64,000 nucleotides of DNA from assembly GCA_963717695.1 (NCBI GenBank), contig CAVQWR010000007.1, forward strand, positions 620,001 to 684,000, written 5' to 3'. Below, piece by piece: positions 32,305 through 41,708 of this stretch (position 1 is the stretch's first letter; the number at the start of each line of letters is the position of its first letter). Source of the stretch: CAIWHR01 sp963717695 (GTDB lineage Bacteria; Pseudomonadota; Gammaproteobacteria; Burkholderiales; Casimicrobiaceae). The notes under the pieces were generated by a model. The model had not been told where the DNA came from. It saw only the letters and a program-made list of their open reading frames with translations, and did no database searches. Position numbers and translations under genes: made by a program.

Positions 32305-35300
32305 ATGGACACGCCGGTGCTGGCCGCGGCCGGAAGATTGGCGGGAGAGCTCGTGCCGGGATTCGGCATCGCCTTCGCCGACCTCTGCCGGCGCGACGGC
32401 CAGCGGGCGATCGACGCGGCATTTCTCCGGTTTCTCGATTCGGTCGACGCAACGCTGCGCCCGCGCCTGGAGGCGGCGCGCGCCGGTGCCGAGACGATTG
32501 CACCGAAGGACGAATCCGCGCTGATCCTCGAGCTCGCGCCGCACCTGGAGCGCTTTCTCGCCGAGCTTTTCGGCATCGTGGATGAAGTGGCGACGCTTTC
32601 GCACCGTCACGACGAGCTGGCGCCGCTCCACGAAGTGAAGCGCAAATTCGTACAGCGCCGGGCGGCGACCCGCATCGCACCGGAAGAGGCGCAGGGCTTC
32701 GACGGGAGTGCACTCGAGCGCGAGCTGCGTCGGCATTTCGGCGGACGCTTCGACGAGCTCACGTTCGCGACCAACGTCGCACGCTGGCTCGCCGACGAGC
32801 CGGCGCACGCGGCCGAGCTCGACCTCGCGTTGCGGTATGCGGGCTGGGCGATCCACACGGAGGCTGGGCGCGAGCACGTCCGCGCCGGCGTGCTGTTCAA
32901 GGGACCGCAGAGGCACGATCCGCTGCACCTCGTTCCGCACGCGGAGCCCGTTTCCATCCAGGGGGCGCAGGCGTTTCGCGTCGACACGTCTCGGCTGCGC
33001 CGGCGCGAGGGCTTCGCGCTCACCGACACCGGGACCAACCTCGCCGGCGCGCTCGACCAGGCGAACTACTGCATCTGGTGCCACACGCAAGGCAAGGATT
33101 CGTGCTCGAAGGGCCTCCGCGAGAAGCCGTCGCCGGACGCACCCGGTGTGATCAATTTCAAGAAGAGCGCGTTCGGCGTGACGCTCGCGGGCTGCCCGCT
33201 CGAAGAGAAGATCTCGGAATTCCAGAAGCTGAAGGCGCAGGGGCAGGCCATCGGCGCCCTCGCCGTGATCTGCGTCGACAACCCGATGGTCGCCGCCACC
33301 GGGCACCGGATCTGCAACGACTGCATGAAGTCGTGCATCTACCAGAAGCAGGAGCCGGTCGACATTCCGCAGGTCGAGACGCGCACGCTGAAGGACGTCC
33401 TCGCGCTGCCGTGGGGCTTCGAGATCTACAGCCTCCTGACGCGCTGGAATCCGCTCAACTTCCGCCGCCCCTATCCGCGTCCCGCGACAGGCTATCGCGT
33501 GCTGGTCGTCGGCATGGGGCCGGCGGGGTTCAGCCTCGCGCACCATCTGATGAACGACGGCCACACGGTCGTAGGCATCGACGGGCTGAAGATCGAGCCG
33601 CTGCCCGCGGGACTTTCCGGCGTGCGCGCGGACGGCGGGCGCGAGCCTTTCCTTCCGATCCGCGATGCGATGAGCCTGCACGAACCGCTCGATGAGCGGG
33701 TCATGGCAGGGTTCGGCGGTGTCGCCGAGTACGGTATTACCGTTCGGTGGGACAAGAATTTCCTGAAGCTGATCCGGCTGCTGCTCGAGCGGCGCGAACA
33801 GTTCGCGATGTACGGCGGCGTGCGCTTCGGCGGCACGCTGACGCTCGAGGACGCCTTCCATCCTGCCGAAGCCGGCGGCTACGGCTTCGATCACGTCGCG
33901 CTTTGCATGGGAGCAGGCAAGCCGACCACGCTCGACATTCCCAATGGACTCGCCCGCGGCGTGCGCACGGCATCCGACTTCCTGATGGCACTGCAACTGA
34001 CAGGCGCCGCGCAGCGCGACTCCATCGCGAACATGCAGCTGCGTCTTCCGGTCGTCGTCATCGGAGGCGGGCTGACCGCGATCGATACGGCGACCGAGTC
34101 GCTCGCCTATTACGTCGTCCAGGTCGAGAAGTTCCTCGACCGCTACAAGACGCTCGCCGCCGACATCGGCGAGGACGCCATTCGCGCGGCGTGGGACGAC
34201 GAGGAGCGCGAGATCGCCGAGGAATACCTGTCGCATGCCCGCGCGATCCGCAGCGAGCGGCGCGAGGCGGCGCGCACCGGGCGCGCCGCGCGCGTCACCG
34301 AATTGCTGCAGCACTGGGGCGGTGCGACGATCGCGTACCGCCGCCGGCTGGTCGACAGCCCGTCCTACACACTCAATCACGAGGAAGTGGCCAAGGCCCT
34401 GGAGGAGGGCGTGGTGTTCGCCGAGGGCCTTTCGCCGCGCGCCGTCGACGTCGACGAGTACGGCGCGGCGCGCGCCGTCAAGTTCGCGCGGGCGCCGGCG
34501 GACAGCGACGGGGGCGTCGAGCCGGTCGAGGTCGTGCTGTCGGCACGCACGGTGTTCGTCGCGGCCGGCACGCACCCCAACACGGTCCTCGCGCGCGAGG
34601 ACGGCGAGCACTTCCCGCTCGATGGCCGTTACTTCCGTGCCTGCGACGACGACGGCGATACGGTCAAGCCCGCCTATGCGCTGGCGAAGCCGCCACAGGC
34701 GGACGTCCTGGTGACACGCACCGCAGACGGCCGTTTCGTCTCCTATTTCGGCGACCTGCACCCCTCGTACTTCGGCAACGTGGTGAAGGCGCTCGGCTCG
34801 ACCAAGCAGGGTCATCCGGTGGTCTCGCGCGTGCTCGCGCAGCGGGCGCCGGCGTCGCCTGACGACGATGCGACATTCTTCGCAAGGCTCGACGACGAGC
34901 TGCGGGCCACCGTGCACGAGGTCGTCCGGCTGACGCCGACGATCGTCGAGCTCGTGGTGAAGGCGCCGGCGGCGGCACGCGCGTTCCGGCCCGGGCAGTT
35001 CTACCGGCTGCAGAATTTCGCCGCGCTGGCCCCGGTTGCCGCCGGCACGCGGATGCATCTCGAAGGTCTGGCGCTGACGGGCGCCTGGGTCGATCGCAAG
35101 CGCGGCCTCGTCTCAACGATCGTGCTCGAGATGGGCGGATCGTCCAACCTGTGCGCGATGCTGCGCCCCGGCGAACCCGTGGTGCTGATGGGCCCGACCG
35201 GCACCGCGACGCACTTCGAGCCCGGCGAAACCGCGGTGCTCGTGGGTGGCGGCCTAGGCAATGCGGTGCTGTTCTCCATCGGCCAGGCACTGCGCGCGGC

Positions 35301-35880
35301 GGGATCGCGCGTGCTTTATTTCGCCGGCTACAAGAAGCAGATCGACCGCTACAAGGTGCCGGAGATCGAGGCAGCCGCCGACGTCATTGTCTGGTGCTGC
35401 GACGAGGAGCCGGGATTCACGCCGCAGCGGCCGCAGGATCGCGCATTCGTCGGCAACATCGTGCAGGCGATGGAAGCCTACGCATCGGGCCGGCTCGGCC
35501 CCCAGGAGATTGCGCTCTCCGAAGGCCGCCGCATCATCGCGATCGGATCGGACCGGATGATGGCCGCGGTCGCGCGCGCGCGCCACGGCGTGCTCGCGCC
35601 GCACCTCGATCCGCGCCACTTCGCGATCGGCTCCATCAATTCGCCGATGCAGTGCATGATGAAGGAAATCTGCGCGCAATGCCTGCAGCCGCATCGCGAT
35701 CCGGCGACCGGCAAGGTGACGTACGTATTCTCCTGCTTCAACCAGGACCAGTCGCTCGACGCAGTGGATTTTCACGCGCTGTCCGACCGCCTGCGCCAGA
35801 ATTCGCTCCAGGAAAAATTGACCGCGCAGTGGATCCGGCACTGCCTGCCGGAATTGCGCGCAAGCCACCCGCTGGTGTAG
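32305..35880 (+). CDS. Giant NfnB-NfnA-like iron-sulfur flavoprotein
   Basis: A 1191-residue protein, 7 bp after hcrB. Residues 1-240: helical, unrecognised. About 255-345: cysteine-rich GltD/NfnB-type Fe-S region (CIWCHTQGKDSC, GCPLEEKISEF, RICNDCMKSC). About 398-800: FAD/NAD(P)-binding disulfide-reductase-like part (RVLVVGMGPAGFSLAHHL; second Rossmann PVVVIGGGLTAIDTATES). About 870-1110: PyrK/NfnA-like reductase (FRPGQFYRLQNF; TAVLVGGGLGNAVLFSIG). Near 1115: a 2Fe-2S site, MQCMMKEICAQCLQ ... FSC. NfnAB couples NAD(P)H and ferredoxin, possibly by electron bifurcation. Here both parts are one chain, beside a ferredoxin-dependent-type reductase, so electron supply to HcrABC is a reasonable inference. 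Confidence 0.75.
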   Translation: MDTPVLAAAGRLAGELVPGFGIAFADLCRRDGQRAIDAAFLRFLDSVDATLRPRLEAARAGAETIAPKDESALILELAPHLERFLAELFGIVDEVATLSHRHDELAPLHEVKRKFVQRRAATRIAPEEAQGFDGSALERELRRHFGGRFDELTFATNVARWLADEPAHAAELDLALRYAGWAIHTEAGREHVRAGVLFKGPQRHDPLHLVPHAEPVSIQGAQAFRVDTSRLRRREGFALTDTGTNLAGALDQANYCIWCHTQGKDSCSKGLREKPSPDAPGVINFKKSAFGVTLAGCPLEEKISEFQKLKAQGQAIGALAVICVDNPMVAATGHRICNDCMKSCIYQKQEPVDIPQVETRTLKDVLALPWGFEIYSLLTRWNPLNFRRPYPRPATGYRVLVVGMGPAGFSLAHHLMNDGHTVVGIDGLKIEPLPAGLSGVRADGGREPFLPIRDAMSLHEPLDERVMAGFGGVAEYGITVRWDKNFLKLIRLLLERREQFAMYGGVRFGGTLTLEDAFHPAEAGGYGFDHVALCMGAGKPTTLDIPNGLARGVRTASDFLMALQLTGAAQRDSIANMQLRLPVVVIGGGLTAIDTATESLAYYVVQVEKFLDRYKTLAADIGEDAIRAAWDDEEREIAEEYLSHARAIRSERREAARTGRAARVTELLQHWGGATIAYRRRLVDSPSYTLNHEEVAKALEEGVVFAEGLSPRAVDVDEYGAARAVKFARAPADSDGGVEPVEVVLSARTVFVAAGTHPNTVLAREDGEHFPLDGRYFRACDDDGDTVKPAYALAKPPQADVLVTRTADGRFVSYFGDLHPSYFGNVVKALGSTKQGHPVVSRVLAQRAPASPDDDATFFARLDDELRATVHEVVRLTPTIVELVVKAPAAARAFRPGQFYRLQNFAALAPVAAGTRMHLEGLALTGAWVDRKRGLVSTIVLEMGGSSNLCAMLRPGEPVVLMGPTGTATHFEPGETAVLVGGGLGNAVLFSIGQALRAAGSRVLYFAGYKKQIDRYKVPEIEAAADVIVWCCDEEPGFTPQRPQDRAFVGNIVQAMEAYASGRLGPQEIALSEGRRIIAIGSDRMMAAVARARHGVLAPHLDPRHFAIGSINSPMQCMMKEICAQCLQPHRDPATGKVTYVFSCFNQDQSLDAVDFHALSDRLRQNSLQEKLTAQWIRHCLPELRASHPLV

Positions 35881-35894
35881 CGGCCCCCACGGCG

Positions 35895-37394
35895 ATGAAC
35901 GCGGCCGAACGACTGCTGTGCGAAGGCGCCGCGCGGTCGGTCGCGCTGGAATGCGCCGACGAGCGCATCGATTACGGATCCCTGCGGGACGCCGTGCGGC
36001 GAAGCGGCGGCGCATGGCGTGCGCTCGGCGTCGAGCCCGGCACTCGCGCGGTGATCTTCGCCCGCGACAGCATCGGCTGGGTGGTCGCGTATCTAGGCGT
36101 GATCTGGGCGGGCGGCGTCGCGATCGGCGTCAATCCGCGCCTGCCTGCCGCCGATCTCGCGCCGATACTCGCCGACAGCGAAGTGCAATTCGTCTGGTGC
36201 GACGCCGAAGACGCGTCGATGCTCCGTGCAATCGTGCAGGCGCTGCCCGCGGCGCCGGTCGTCGTCGCGAACGGCGGCGACGGGGAAACGGATTGGCCGG
36301 ACGCGCTCGCCGCGGCGGCTCCGATCGACGCCTGCGCGCGGCGCGACGACGATCCCGCGCTCTGGATCGGCACGTCGGGCACGACCGGCGTTCCCAAGGG
36401 CGTTGTGCATCCGCATCGCATCGCCGCCGAACCGGAGCGATTCGCCCGCGACGTGCTGCATGCCGGACCCGCGGACCGGTTCTATTCGAGCTCGAAGCTC
36501 TTCTTTGCATACGCGCTCGCCAACAGCCTTTTTGCCGGACTGCGGCTCGGCGCGACGGTGATCCTCGATCGCGAGCGCGCGTCTCCGGAGCGCGTGCTGG
36601 CAATGGTCGAGCGCCATCGGCCCACGATTGTGTTCACGGTGCCGACGCTCTACAACCGGATGCTGCTCGACGGCGTTGCCCCGAAACTCGCCTGCTACGG
36701 CATCCGCCATTTCGTGTCCGCCGGCGAAGCGTTGCCTTCCAGCGTTCGTGCCGGGTGGGCGCGCGCGACCGGCACCGCGCCCGTGTCGGGTTACGGCACT
36801 TCGGAAACGCTGTGCCTGGTGCTCTACGGCGACGACGACTCGGGCCTGCTCCGACCGACGCCCGGCACGACGCTGCAATTCGGCGCGGCGGACCCGCAGG
36901 CGCCGCAGCGCATCTGGATTTCGAGCCCGGCGCTGGCGCAAGGCTACTGGCGGCGTCCCGATGCGCAGGCGGACGGGTTTCGCGACGGCTGGTTTTCTCC
37001 GGGAGACATCTTCATCCGCCACCGCGAGGGCGGGCTGGAATTCGCGGGGCGGAGCGACGATCTGCTGAAGGTCTCGGGGCAGTGGGTGAGCACGCTCTGG
37101 ATCGAGCATGCGCTGGCCGAGGCCTGCGGCGATGCGGTGGAGCAGGTGGCGGCGGTGGGCGCGTCGACGGAGGAGGGGCTCGTCTCGATCGCGGTGCTCG
37201 CTGTCGCCGCGGCCGGGCGCGAGGGTGTCGCGCGGGAACGCCTTGCCACCGGCATCGAACGCCTGCCCAAGTACCGCCGTCCGGCGTGGGTGCATTGGGT
37301 GTCGGCACTTCCCCAGACGGCGACGGGAAAGCTGCAGCGGAGCCGCCTGCGCGAGGTCCACGAACATGCACTGACGCAAAAGGTCGCCGGCTGA
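35895..37394 (+). CDS. Benzoate-CoA ligase family acyl-CoA synthetase
   Basis: A 499-residue ANL enzyme. Motif A5-type P-loop: PALWIGTSGTTGVPKGVVHPH; GYGTSETLCL; FSPGDIFIRHREGGLEFAGR and DDLLKVSGQWVSTLWIEHAL (A8); catalytic Lys in PQTATGKLQRSRLR. The overall pattern, including F-Y-S-S-S-K-L-F-F-A-Y-A, is that of benzoate/4-hydroxybenzoate-CoA ligases. It would supply the CoA thioester substrate for the reductase encoded upstream. Starts 14 bp after the flavoprotein gene, last gene of the operon. Confidence 0.85.
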   Translation: MNAAERLLCEGAARSVALECADERIDYGSLRDAVRRSGGAWRALGVEPGTRAVIFARDSIGWVVAYLGVIWAGGVAIGVNPRLPAADLAPILADSEVQFVWCDAEDASMLRAIVQALPAAPVVVANGGDGETDWPDALAAAAPIDACARRDDDPALWIGTSGTTGVPKGVVHPHRIAAEPERFARDVLHAGPADRFYSSSKLFFAYALANSLFAGLRLGATVILDRERASPERVLAMVERHRPTIVFTVPTLYNRMLLDGVAPKLACYGIRHFVSAGEALPSSVRAGWARATGTAPVSGYGTSETLCLVLYGDDDSGLLRPTPGTTLQFGAADPQAPQRIWISSPALAQGYWRRPDAQADGFRDGWFSPGDIFIRHREGGLEFAGRSDDLLKVSGQWVSTLWIEHALAEACGDAVEQVAAVGASTEEGLVSIAVLAVAAAGREGVARERLATGIERLPKYRRPAWVHWVSALPQTATGKLQRSRLREVHEHALTQKVAG

Positions 37395-37582
37395 CCCGGG
37401 GCACGGTCGCCCCGGACGGCCCGCCGCATGCACCGCCCTCCTGCCGGGGAGGCCGACAGCCGCGCGATTGTCGCGGAATTTGGCCCATGTCAAACCTCGG
37501 GGCCGCGACGGTCGTACGATGGCAGGCTGCGGCAGGACGACCGTCCTGCCGGCAACCACTCACCAGCTGCCGCGGAGGAACG

Positions 37583-38074
37583 ATGATCACGCAAACCGTG
37601 GAATCGATCGTGAAGGGCAAGGCAATTCAGGAAGTCGTGCGCGTTCCGGCGTCGGCCACCGTGGCGGATGCCGTCGTGGCGATGACAAAGCGCGAAATGG
37701 GGTCGGTCCTCGTCGGCGAACCCGGCGGCGCCATCCAGGGCATCTTCACCGAGCGCGATGTCATGCGCCGCGTTGTAGGGGAAGGGCGCGACCCGAAGAC
37801 GACGAAGGTATCGGCGGTGATGAGCCCCAACGTCAGGCACGTGCAGGCGACGGCAACCATCGAAGAAGCGCTCCGCCTCATGGTCGTGCACGGCTACCGG
37901 CATCTGCTGGTCGATCGCGACGGCACGATCGAGGGCCTCATCTCGATCCGGGACCTCATGTGCGCGCTGGTGCTGCCCGACGCGCCGATCGCGGCCGAGG
38001 GCCGCGTGGGCGTGATCCGCGCGCGTGCCGAGGAGACGATTCACGATCTCGAAGGCATGAAGTCGAAGCCCTAG
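37583..38074 (+). CDS. CBS-domain pair protein
   Basis: A 163-residue protein with two CBS domains: VPASATVADAVVAMTKREMG ... IFTERDVMRRVV, and ATIEEALRLMVVHGYRHLLV ... GLISIRDLMCALV. CBS pairs bind adenine nucleotides and regulate partners. Strong RBS (GGAGGAA). It is 188 bp after the ligase gene, with its own likely promoter in the gap; link to the operon unproven. Confidence 0.85.
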   Translation: MITQTVESIVKGKAIQEVVRVPASATVADAVVAMTKREMGSVLVGEPGGAIQGIFTERDVMRRVVGEGRDPKTTKVSAVMSPNVRHVQATATIEEALRLMVVHGYRHLLVDRDGTIEGLISIRDLMCALVLPDAPIAAEGRVGVIRARAEETIHDLEGMKSKP

Positions 38075-38219
38075 ACTTTGTGGTGACGCGATGGCGCCTT
38101 CGCGGCGCCGCCGCCCGCATGCAGTAGAATTGTCGACGCCACCGCGCGGCTGTGCCGCGCCGGTACAGCATTTCCGCGCATTTACCGCGCTTTTGCGTCG
38201 ACCCACGCCGAGTTTCCAC

Positions 38220-39299
38220 ATGCGAATCTTCAACTTCAGCGCCGGGCCCGCGGTGCTGCCCGAGGACGTGCTGCGCACCGCGGCGTCCGAGATGCTCGAC
38301 TGGCACGGCAGCGGCATGTCGGTGATGGAGATGAGCCACCGCGGCAAGGAATTCATCTCGATCCACGAAAAGGCGCAGGCCGACCTGCGCGAGCTCCTGG
38401 CCGTCCCGGCGAATTACAAGGTCCTGTTCCTGCAGGGCGGTGCCATTGCAGAGAACGCCGTCGTGCCGATGAACCTGCTCGGTGCGCGGACGTCGGCCGA
38501 CTACGTCAACACCGGCGAGTGGTCGAAGAAGTCGATCAAGGAGGCGAAGAAGTACTGCACCGTCAACGTTGCCGCCAGCAGCGAGGACCGCGGCTTCACC
38601 TACGTGCCGGCGCAAGCCGCGTGGAAGACGAGCCGCGACGCCGCATACGTGCACGTCTGCACCAACGAGACCATCGGCGGCGTCGAGTACCACTGGACGC
38701 CGGACACGGGCGACGTCCCCCTGGTCGCCGACATGTCCTCGCACATCCTCTCGCGCGCGATCGACGTCGCGAAATACGGCGTGATCTACGCCGGTGCGCA
38801 GAAGAACATGGGCCCGGCCGGCCTCACGGTCGTGATCGTGCGCGACGACCTGCTGGATCGCGCGCTGCCGATCACGCCCTCGGTGTTCCACTGGAAAGAG
38901 CAGGCCGACAGCGATTCGATGCTGAACACGCCCGCCACGTATTCGATCTACATCGCCGGCCTCGTCTTCGCATGGCTGAAGGCGCGGGGCGGAATCGCCG
39001 CGATCGAGCGCGCGAACATTGCCAAGGCTGCGCTTCTCTACGACTATCTCGATCGCACCGAGTTCTACCGCAATCCGGTGCAGCGCGAGGACCGCTCGCG
39101 GATGAATGTGCCGTTCAAGCTTCGCGACGAGGCGCTGGACGAGGCGTTCCTCAAGGGCGCAAAGGAGCGCGGGATGGTCCAGCTCAAGGGTCACCGCGCG
39201 GTCGGCGGCATGCGGGCGTCGATCTACAACGCGATGCCGGTCGACGGCGTGAGGACGCTCGTCGATTACATGCGGGACTTCGAAAAGCGCCACGGCTGA
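38220..39299 (+). CDS. serC: Phosphoserine aminotransferase
   Basis: A 359-residue class V aminotransferase: MRIFNFSAGPAVLPEDVLRT, SGMSVMEMSHRGKEF, FLQGGAIAENAVVPMNLL, PLVADMSSHILSRAIDVAKY and IYAGAQKNMGPAGLTVVIVR, where the Lys in A-Q-K-N binds PLP. It converts 3-phosphohydroxypyruvate and glutamate to phosphoserine. Full length for the family. A serA-like gene follows 8 bp later, so both enzymes of the first serine steps are together. Confidence 0.95.
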   Translation: MRIFNFSAGPAVLPEDVLRTAASEMLDWHGSGMSVMEMSHRGKEFISIHEKAQADLRELLAVPANYKVLFLQGGAIAENAVVPMNLLGARTSADYVNTGEWSKKSIKEAKKYCTVNVAASSEDRGFTYVPAQAAWKTSRDAAYVHVCTNETIGGVEYHWTPDTGDVPLVADMSSHILSRAIDVAKYGVIYAGAQKNMGPAGLTVVIVRDDLLDRALPITPSVFHWKEQADSDSMLNTPATYSIYIAGLVFAWLKARGGIAAIERANIAKAALLYDYLDRTEFYRNPVQREDRSRMNVPFKLRDEALDEAFLKGAKERGMVQLKGHRAVGGMRASIYNAMPVDGVRTLVDYMRDFEKRHG

Positions 39300-39307
39300 C
39301 GGCGGTC

Positions 39308-40495
39308 ATGGTCCGCTACCAGATCCTCGCCCTCAACCACATCTCGAGCCACGGGCTGCATCGCCTTCCGGCGGCGCGTTACGCCGTGGGCAAGACGGTC
39401 ACCGAGCCGGACGCCATTCTCGTCCGCTCGGCCGACATGCACGCGATGTCCATTCCCGCGAGCGTGCGCGCGATCGGTCGTGCCGGCGCCGGCACCAACA
39501 ACATCCCGGTGGCAAGAATGTCGGAGCGCGGCGTTCCCGTCTTCAATGCGCCGGGCGCCAATGCGAATGCCGTCAAGGAGCTGGTGCTCGCGACACTCCT
39601 CATGGCGGCGCGCAACATCGTCCCGGCATTGCGCTACGTCGACAGTCTCGACGTCAGCGCGCCCGATCTCGCGAAGCACGTCGAGGACGCCAAGAAGCAG
39701 TTTGCCGGCGTCGAGCTTCCCGGGCGCACGCTGGGGGTCGTTGGCCTTGGTGCCATCGGCGGCCTGGTCGCGGACACGGCGCTGAAGCTCGGAATGAAGG
39801 TGATCGGATTCGATCCGGAGATCACCGTTGAGGCCGCCTGGCGGCTGCCGTCCGCCGTGCGCAAGGCGCACAGCCTCGAGGAGCTGCTGAAGCAATCCGA
39901 TTTCGTGACGCTGCATCTGCCGCTCAACGAGCGCACCCGTCATCTCATCGATGCGTCGCGCCTCGCCGGGATGAAATCCGGCGCGGCGCTGCTCAACTTT
40001 GCCCGCGACGCGATCGTCGACGAGGCGGCGGTCGCCGCAGCGTTGCGCGCCGGTACCATCAGGCACTTCCTGTGCGATTTCCCGAGCGCGGCGCTGGCGG
40101 GCCTGCCCAACGCCGGTGCACTGCCCCATCTCGGCGCATCGACCGCGGAAGCGGAGGAGAACTGCGCGATCATGGTGGTCGACCAGGTCCGCGAATACCT
40201 CGAGAACGGAACGATCGTCAACGCGGTCAACTTTCCGGACGTCGAAATGCAGCGCGAATCGCCCTACCGTGTCGCGATCGCCAATGCGAACGTGCCGAAC
40301 ATGCTGGGCCAGATCTCCACGGCGATGGCGCGGGCGGGGCTCAACATCCACACGATGGTCAACAAGTCCCGCGGCGACATGGCCTACACGCTGGTCGACG
40401 CGGACAGCGCGGTCGACGACGGGACCATTCGGGCGATCGCGGCGATCGACGGTGTCCTCTCGGTGCGCGCGATCCCGCGTCTCGATGACGCCTAG
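39308..40495 (+). CDS. serA: D-3-phosphoglycerate dehydrogenase
   Basis: A 395-residue D-2-hydroxyacid dehydrogenase. NAD binding: LGVVGLGAIGGLVADTALKL with the downstream Asp in IGFDPEITVE; substrate/catalytic region RAGAGTNNIPV, NFARDAIVDEAAV, and the final His in GALPHLGASTAEAEENC. A C-terminal ACT-like domain (PYRVAIANANVPNMLGQIST) suggests serine feedback. Short form compared with E. coli SerA (410). Operon with serC, supporting 3-phosphoglycerate as the substrate. Confidence 0.92.
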   Translation: MVRYQILALNHISSHGLHRLPAARYAVGKTVTEPDAILVRSADMHAMSIPASVRAIGRAGAGTNNIPVARMSERGVPVFNAPGANANAVKELVLATLLMAARNIVPALRYVDSLDVSAPDLAKHVEDAKKQFAGVELPGRTLGVVGLGAIGGLVADTALKLGMKVIGFDPEITVEAAWRLPSAVRKAHSLEELLKQSDFVTLHLPLNERTRHLIDASRLAGMKSGAALLNFARDAIVDEAAVAAALRAGTIRHFLCDFPSAALAGLPNAGALPHLGASTAEAEENCAIMVVDQVREYLENGTIVNAVNFPDVEMQRESPYRVAIANANVPNMLGQISTAMARAGLNIHTMVNKSRGDMAYTLVDADSAVDDGTIRAIAAIDGVLSVRAIPRLDDA

Positions 40496-40582
40496 GCCGC
40501 CGCACGAGACCCTGTGGACGCCGCAGGGTGCGGCGAAGGCGGGAGTCGCGGGCGGCAGCGCAGCGTTTCAGTCAGGCGGCTG

Positions 40583-41440
40583 ATGCGGTTCATCCTCACG
40601 CTGCTGTCGCGCACGCCGCTGGCGCTCCTGTATGTCTGGAGCTGGCTCATTTTCGTGGGCGCGTTTCATGTGGCCCGCTGGCGTCGCGAGCAGGTCGAGC
40701 GCGATGTCGACATCTCGTTTGCCGACCGTACGCCGGACGAGCGCGCGGCCATCGTCAAGGCATCGTATCGCCATGCGGCCGACATGCTGGTGGAAATGTT
40801 CTGGGGCTTCGCCGCGTCGGCGGAGGCGCTGAAGGCAAGGGTTGTCTTCGAGAATCCTGAAATCGTGCAGCGCTACGTCGACGCGGCACGCTCGGTCGTG
40901 CTGCTCGCGCCGCATTACGGAAACTGGGAATGGCTTTTTCTCGCCGGCGGAGCGCGCTTCGGCATTCCGATCGACACGGTCTACCAGCCGCACCGCCTTC
41001 CATCCGTCGAGAAGTTCCTGCTCGAGGCCCGCACGCGTTTCGGCGGCGCGGCTATTCCGCGCGCGGACTTCGTATTCGAGATGATGCGCCGTGCCGACAC
41101 GCCGCACGCGTATTCGCTGATCGCCGATCAGACGCCGCGGCCGGACGAGCGCAAGCACTGGACGAAATTTCTCGGTCGCGATACGGCGTTCTACGTCGGC
41201 GCCGACCACATCGCCCGCTTTCTCGACGCCGCCGTGCTCTACGTCGCGATGCGCCGCGTCGCCCGCGGTCGCTATTCGGTGCGCCTCGAGGTGCTCGCGG
41301 AGCCGCCCTACGCCAACAACCGAGGCGAAGAGATCATGGAACGGTTTGCCCGGCGCGCCGAGGCCGCGGTAAAGGAGTCGCCGGCGGAATTCCTGTGGAT
41401 TCAGAAGCGCTGGAAATACCCGCGGCCAACCGACGAGTAG
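40583..41440 (+). CDS. LpxL/HtrB-type lipid A acyltransferase (paralogue 1)
   Basis: A 285-residue membrane-anchored acyltransferase. N-terminal anchor MRFILTLLSRTPLALLYVWS; catalytic H-x4-E in LLAPHYGNWEW; RFGGAAIPRADFVFEMMRR and SLIADQTPRPDERKHWTKFL. It transfers an acyl chain to lipid A or a similar acceptor on the inner leaflet. A second member starts 1 kb downstream, with similar length and ends (WIQKRWKYPRP versus WVHNRWKYPKA), so the two are probably a duplicated pair with different acyl positions. Confidence 0.87.
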   Translation: MRFILTLLSRTPLALLYVWSWLIFVGAFHVARWRREQVERDVDISFADRTPDERAAIVKASYRHAADMLVEMFWGFAASAEALKARVVFENPEIVQRYVDAARSVVLLAPHYGNWEWLFLAGGARFGIPIDTVYQPHRLPSVEKFLLEARTRFGGAAIPRADFVFEMMRRADTPHAYSLIADQTPRPDERKHWTKFLGRDTAFYVGADHIARFLDAAVLYVAMRRVARGRYSVRLEVLAEPPYANNRGEEIMERFARRAEAAVKESPAEFLWIQKRWKYPRPTDE

Positions 41441-41471
41441 CGCGAAGGGCAGGGGGGCGCGGCTCGTGCCG

Positions 41472-41585
41472 CTAGGCGTGCACTGCGGCGGGCGCGGATG
41501 CGAGCGGAAGGGACTGCGTCTTGAGGCCGATCGGCACGCACGCCGACAGCGCGAGGATGAGTGCAATGAGGATCGTCGTGCGCAT
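41472..41585 (-). CDS. Tiny putative lipoprotein (37 residues)
   Basis: Starts MRTTILIALILALSACVPIG and ends ASAPAAVHA. It has a clear lipobox (L-S-A-C) after a hydrophobic segment, with only about 22 residues after the Cys. It resembles the very small entericidin-like or LptM-like lipoproteins, but similarity is in architecture only. Located between the first acyltransferase and the phosphopantetheinyl transferase. Confidence 0.5.
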   Translation of the reverse strand: MRTTILIALILALSACVPIGLKTQSLPLASAPAAVHA

Positions 41586-41708
41586 CGGACCGCCTTGGTC
41601 GGTGTCGGAATCCGGGCCGGCTTGTTCCGGGTGCCGCGCATGGCGCGACGGCGGGCGGCGAAGCCGGGGTCGCGCCGATTATCGCGCGACACCCCGCGCG
41701 ATGGGAAA

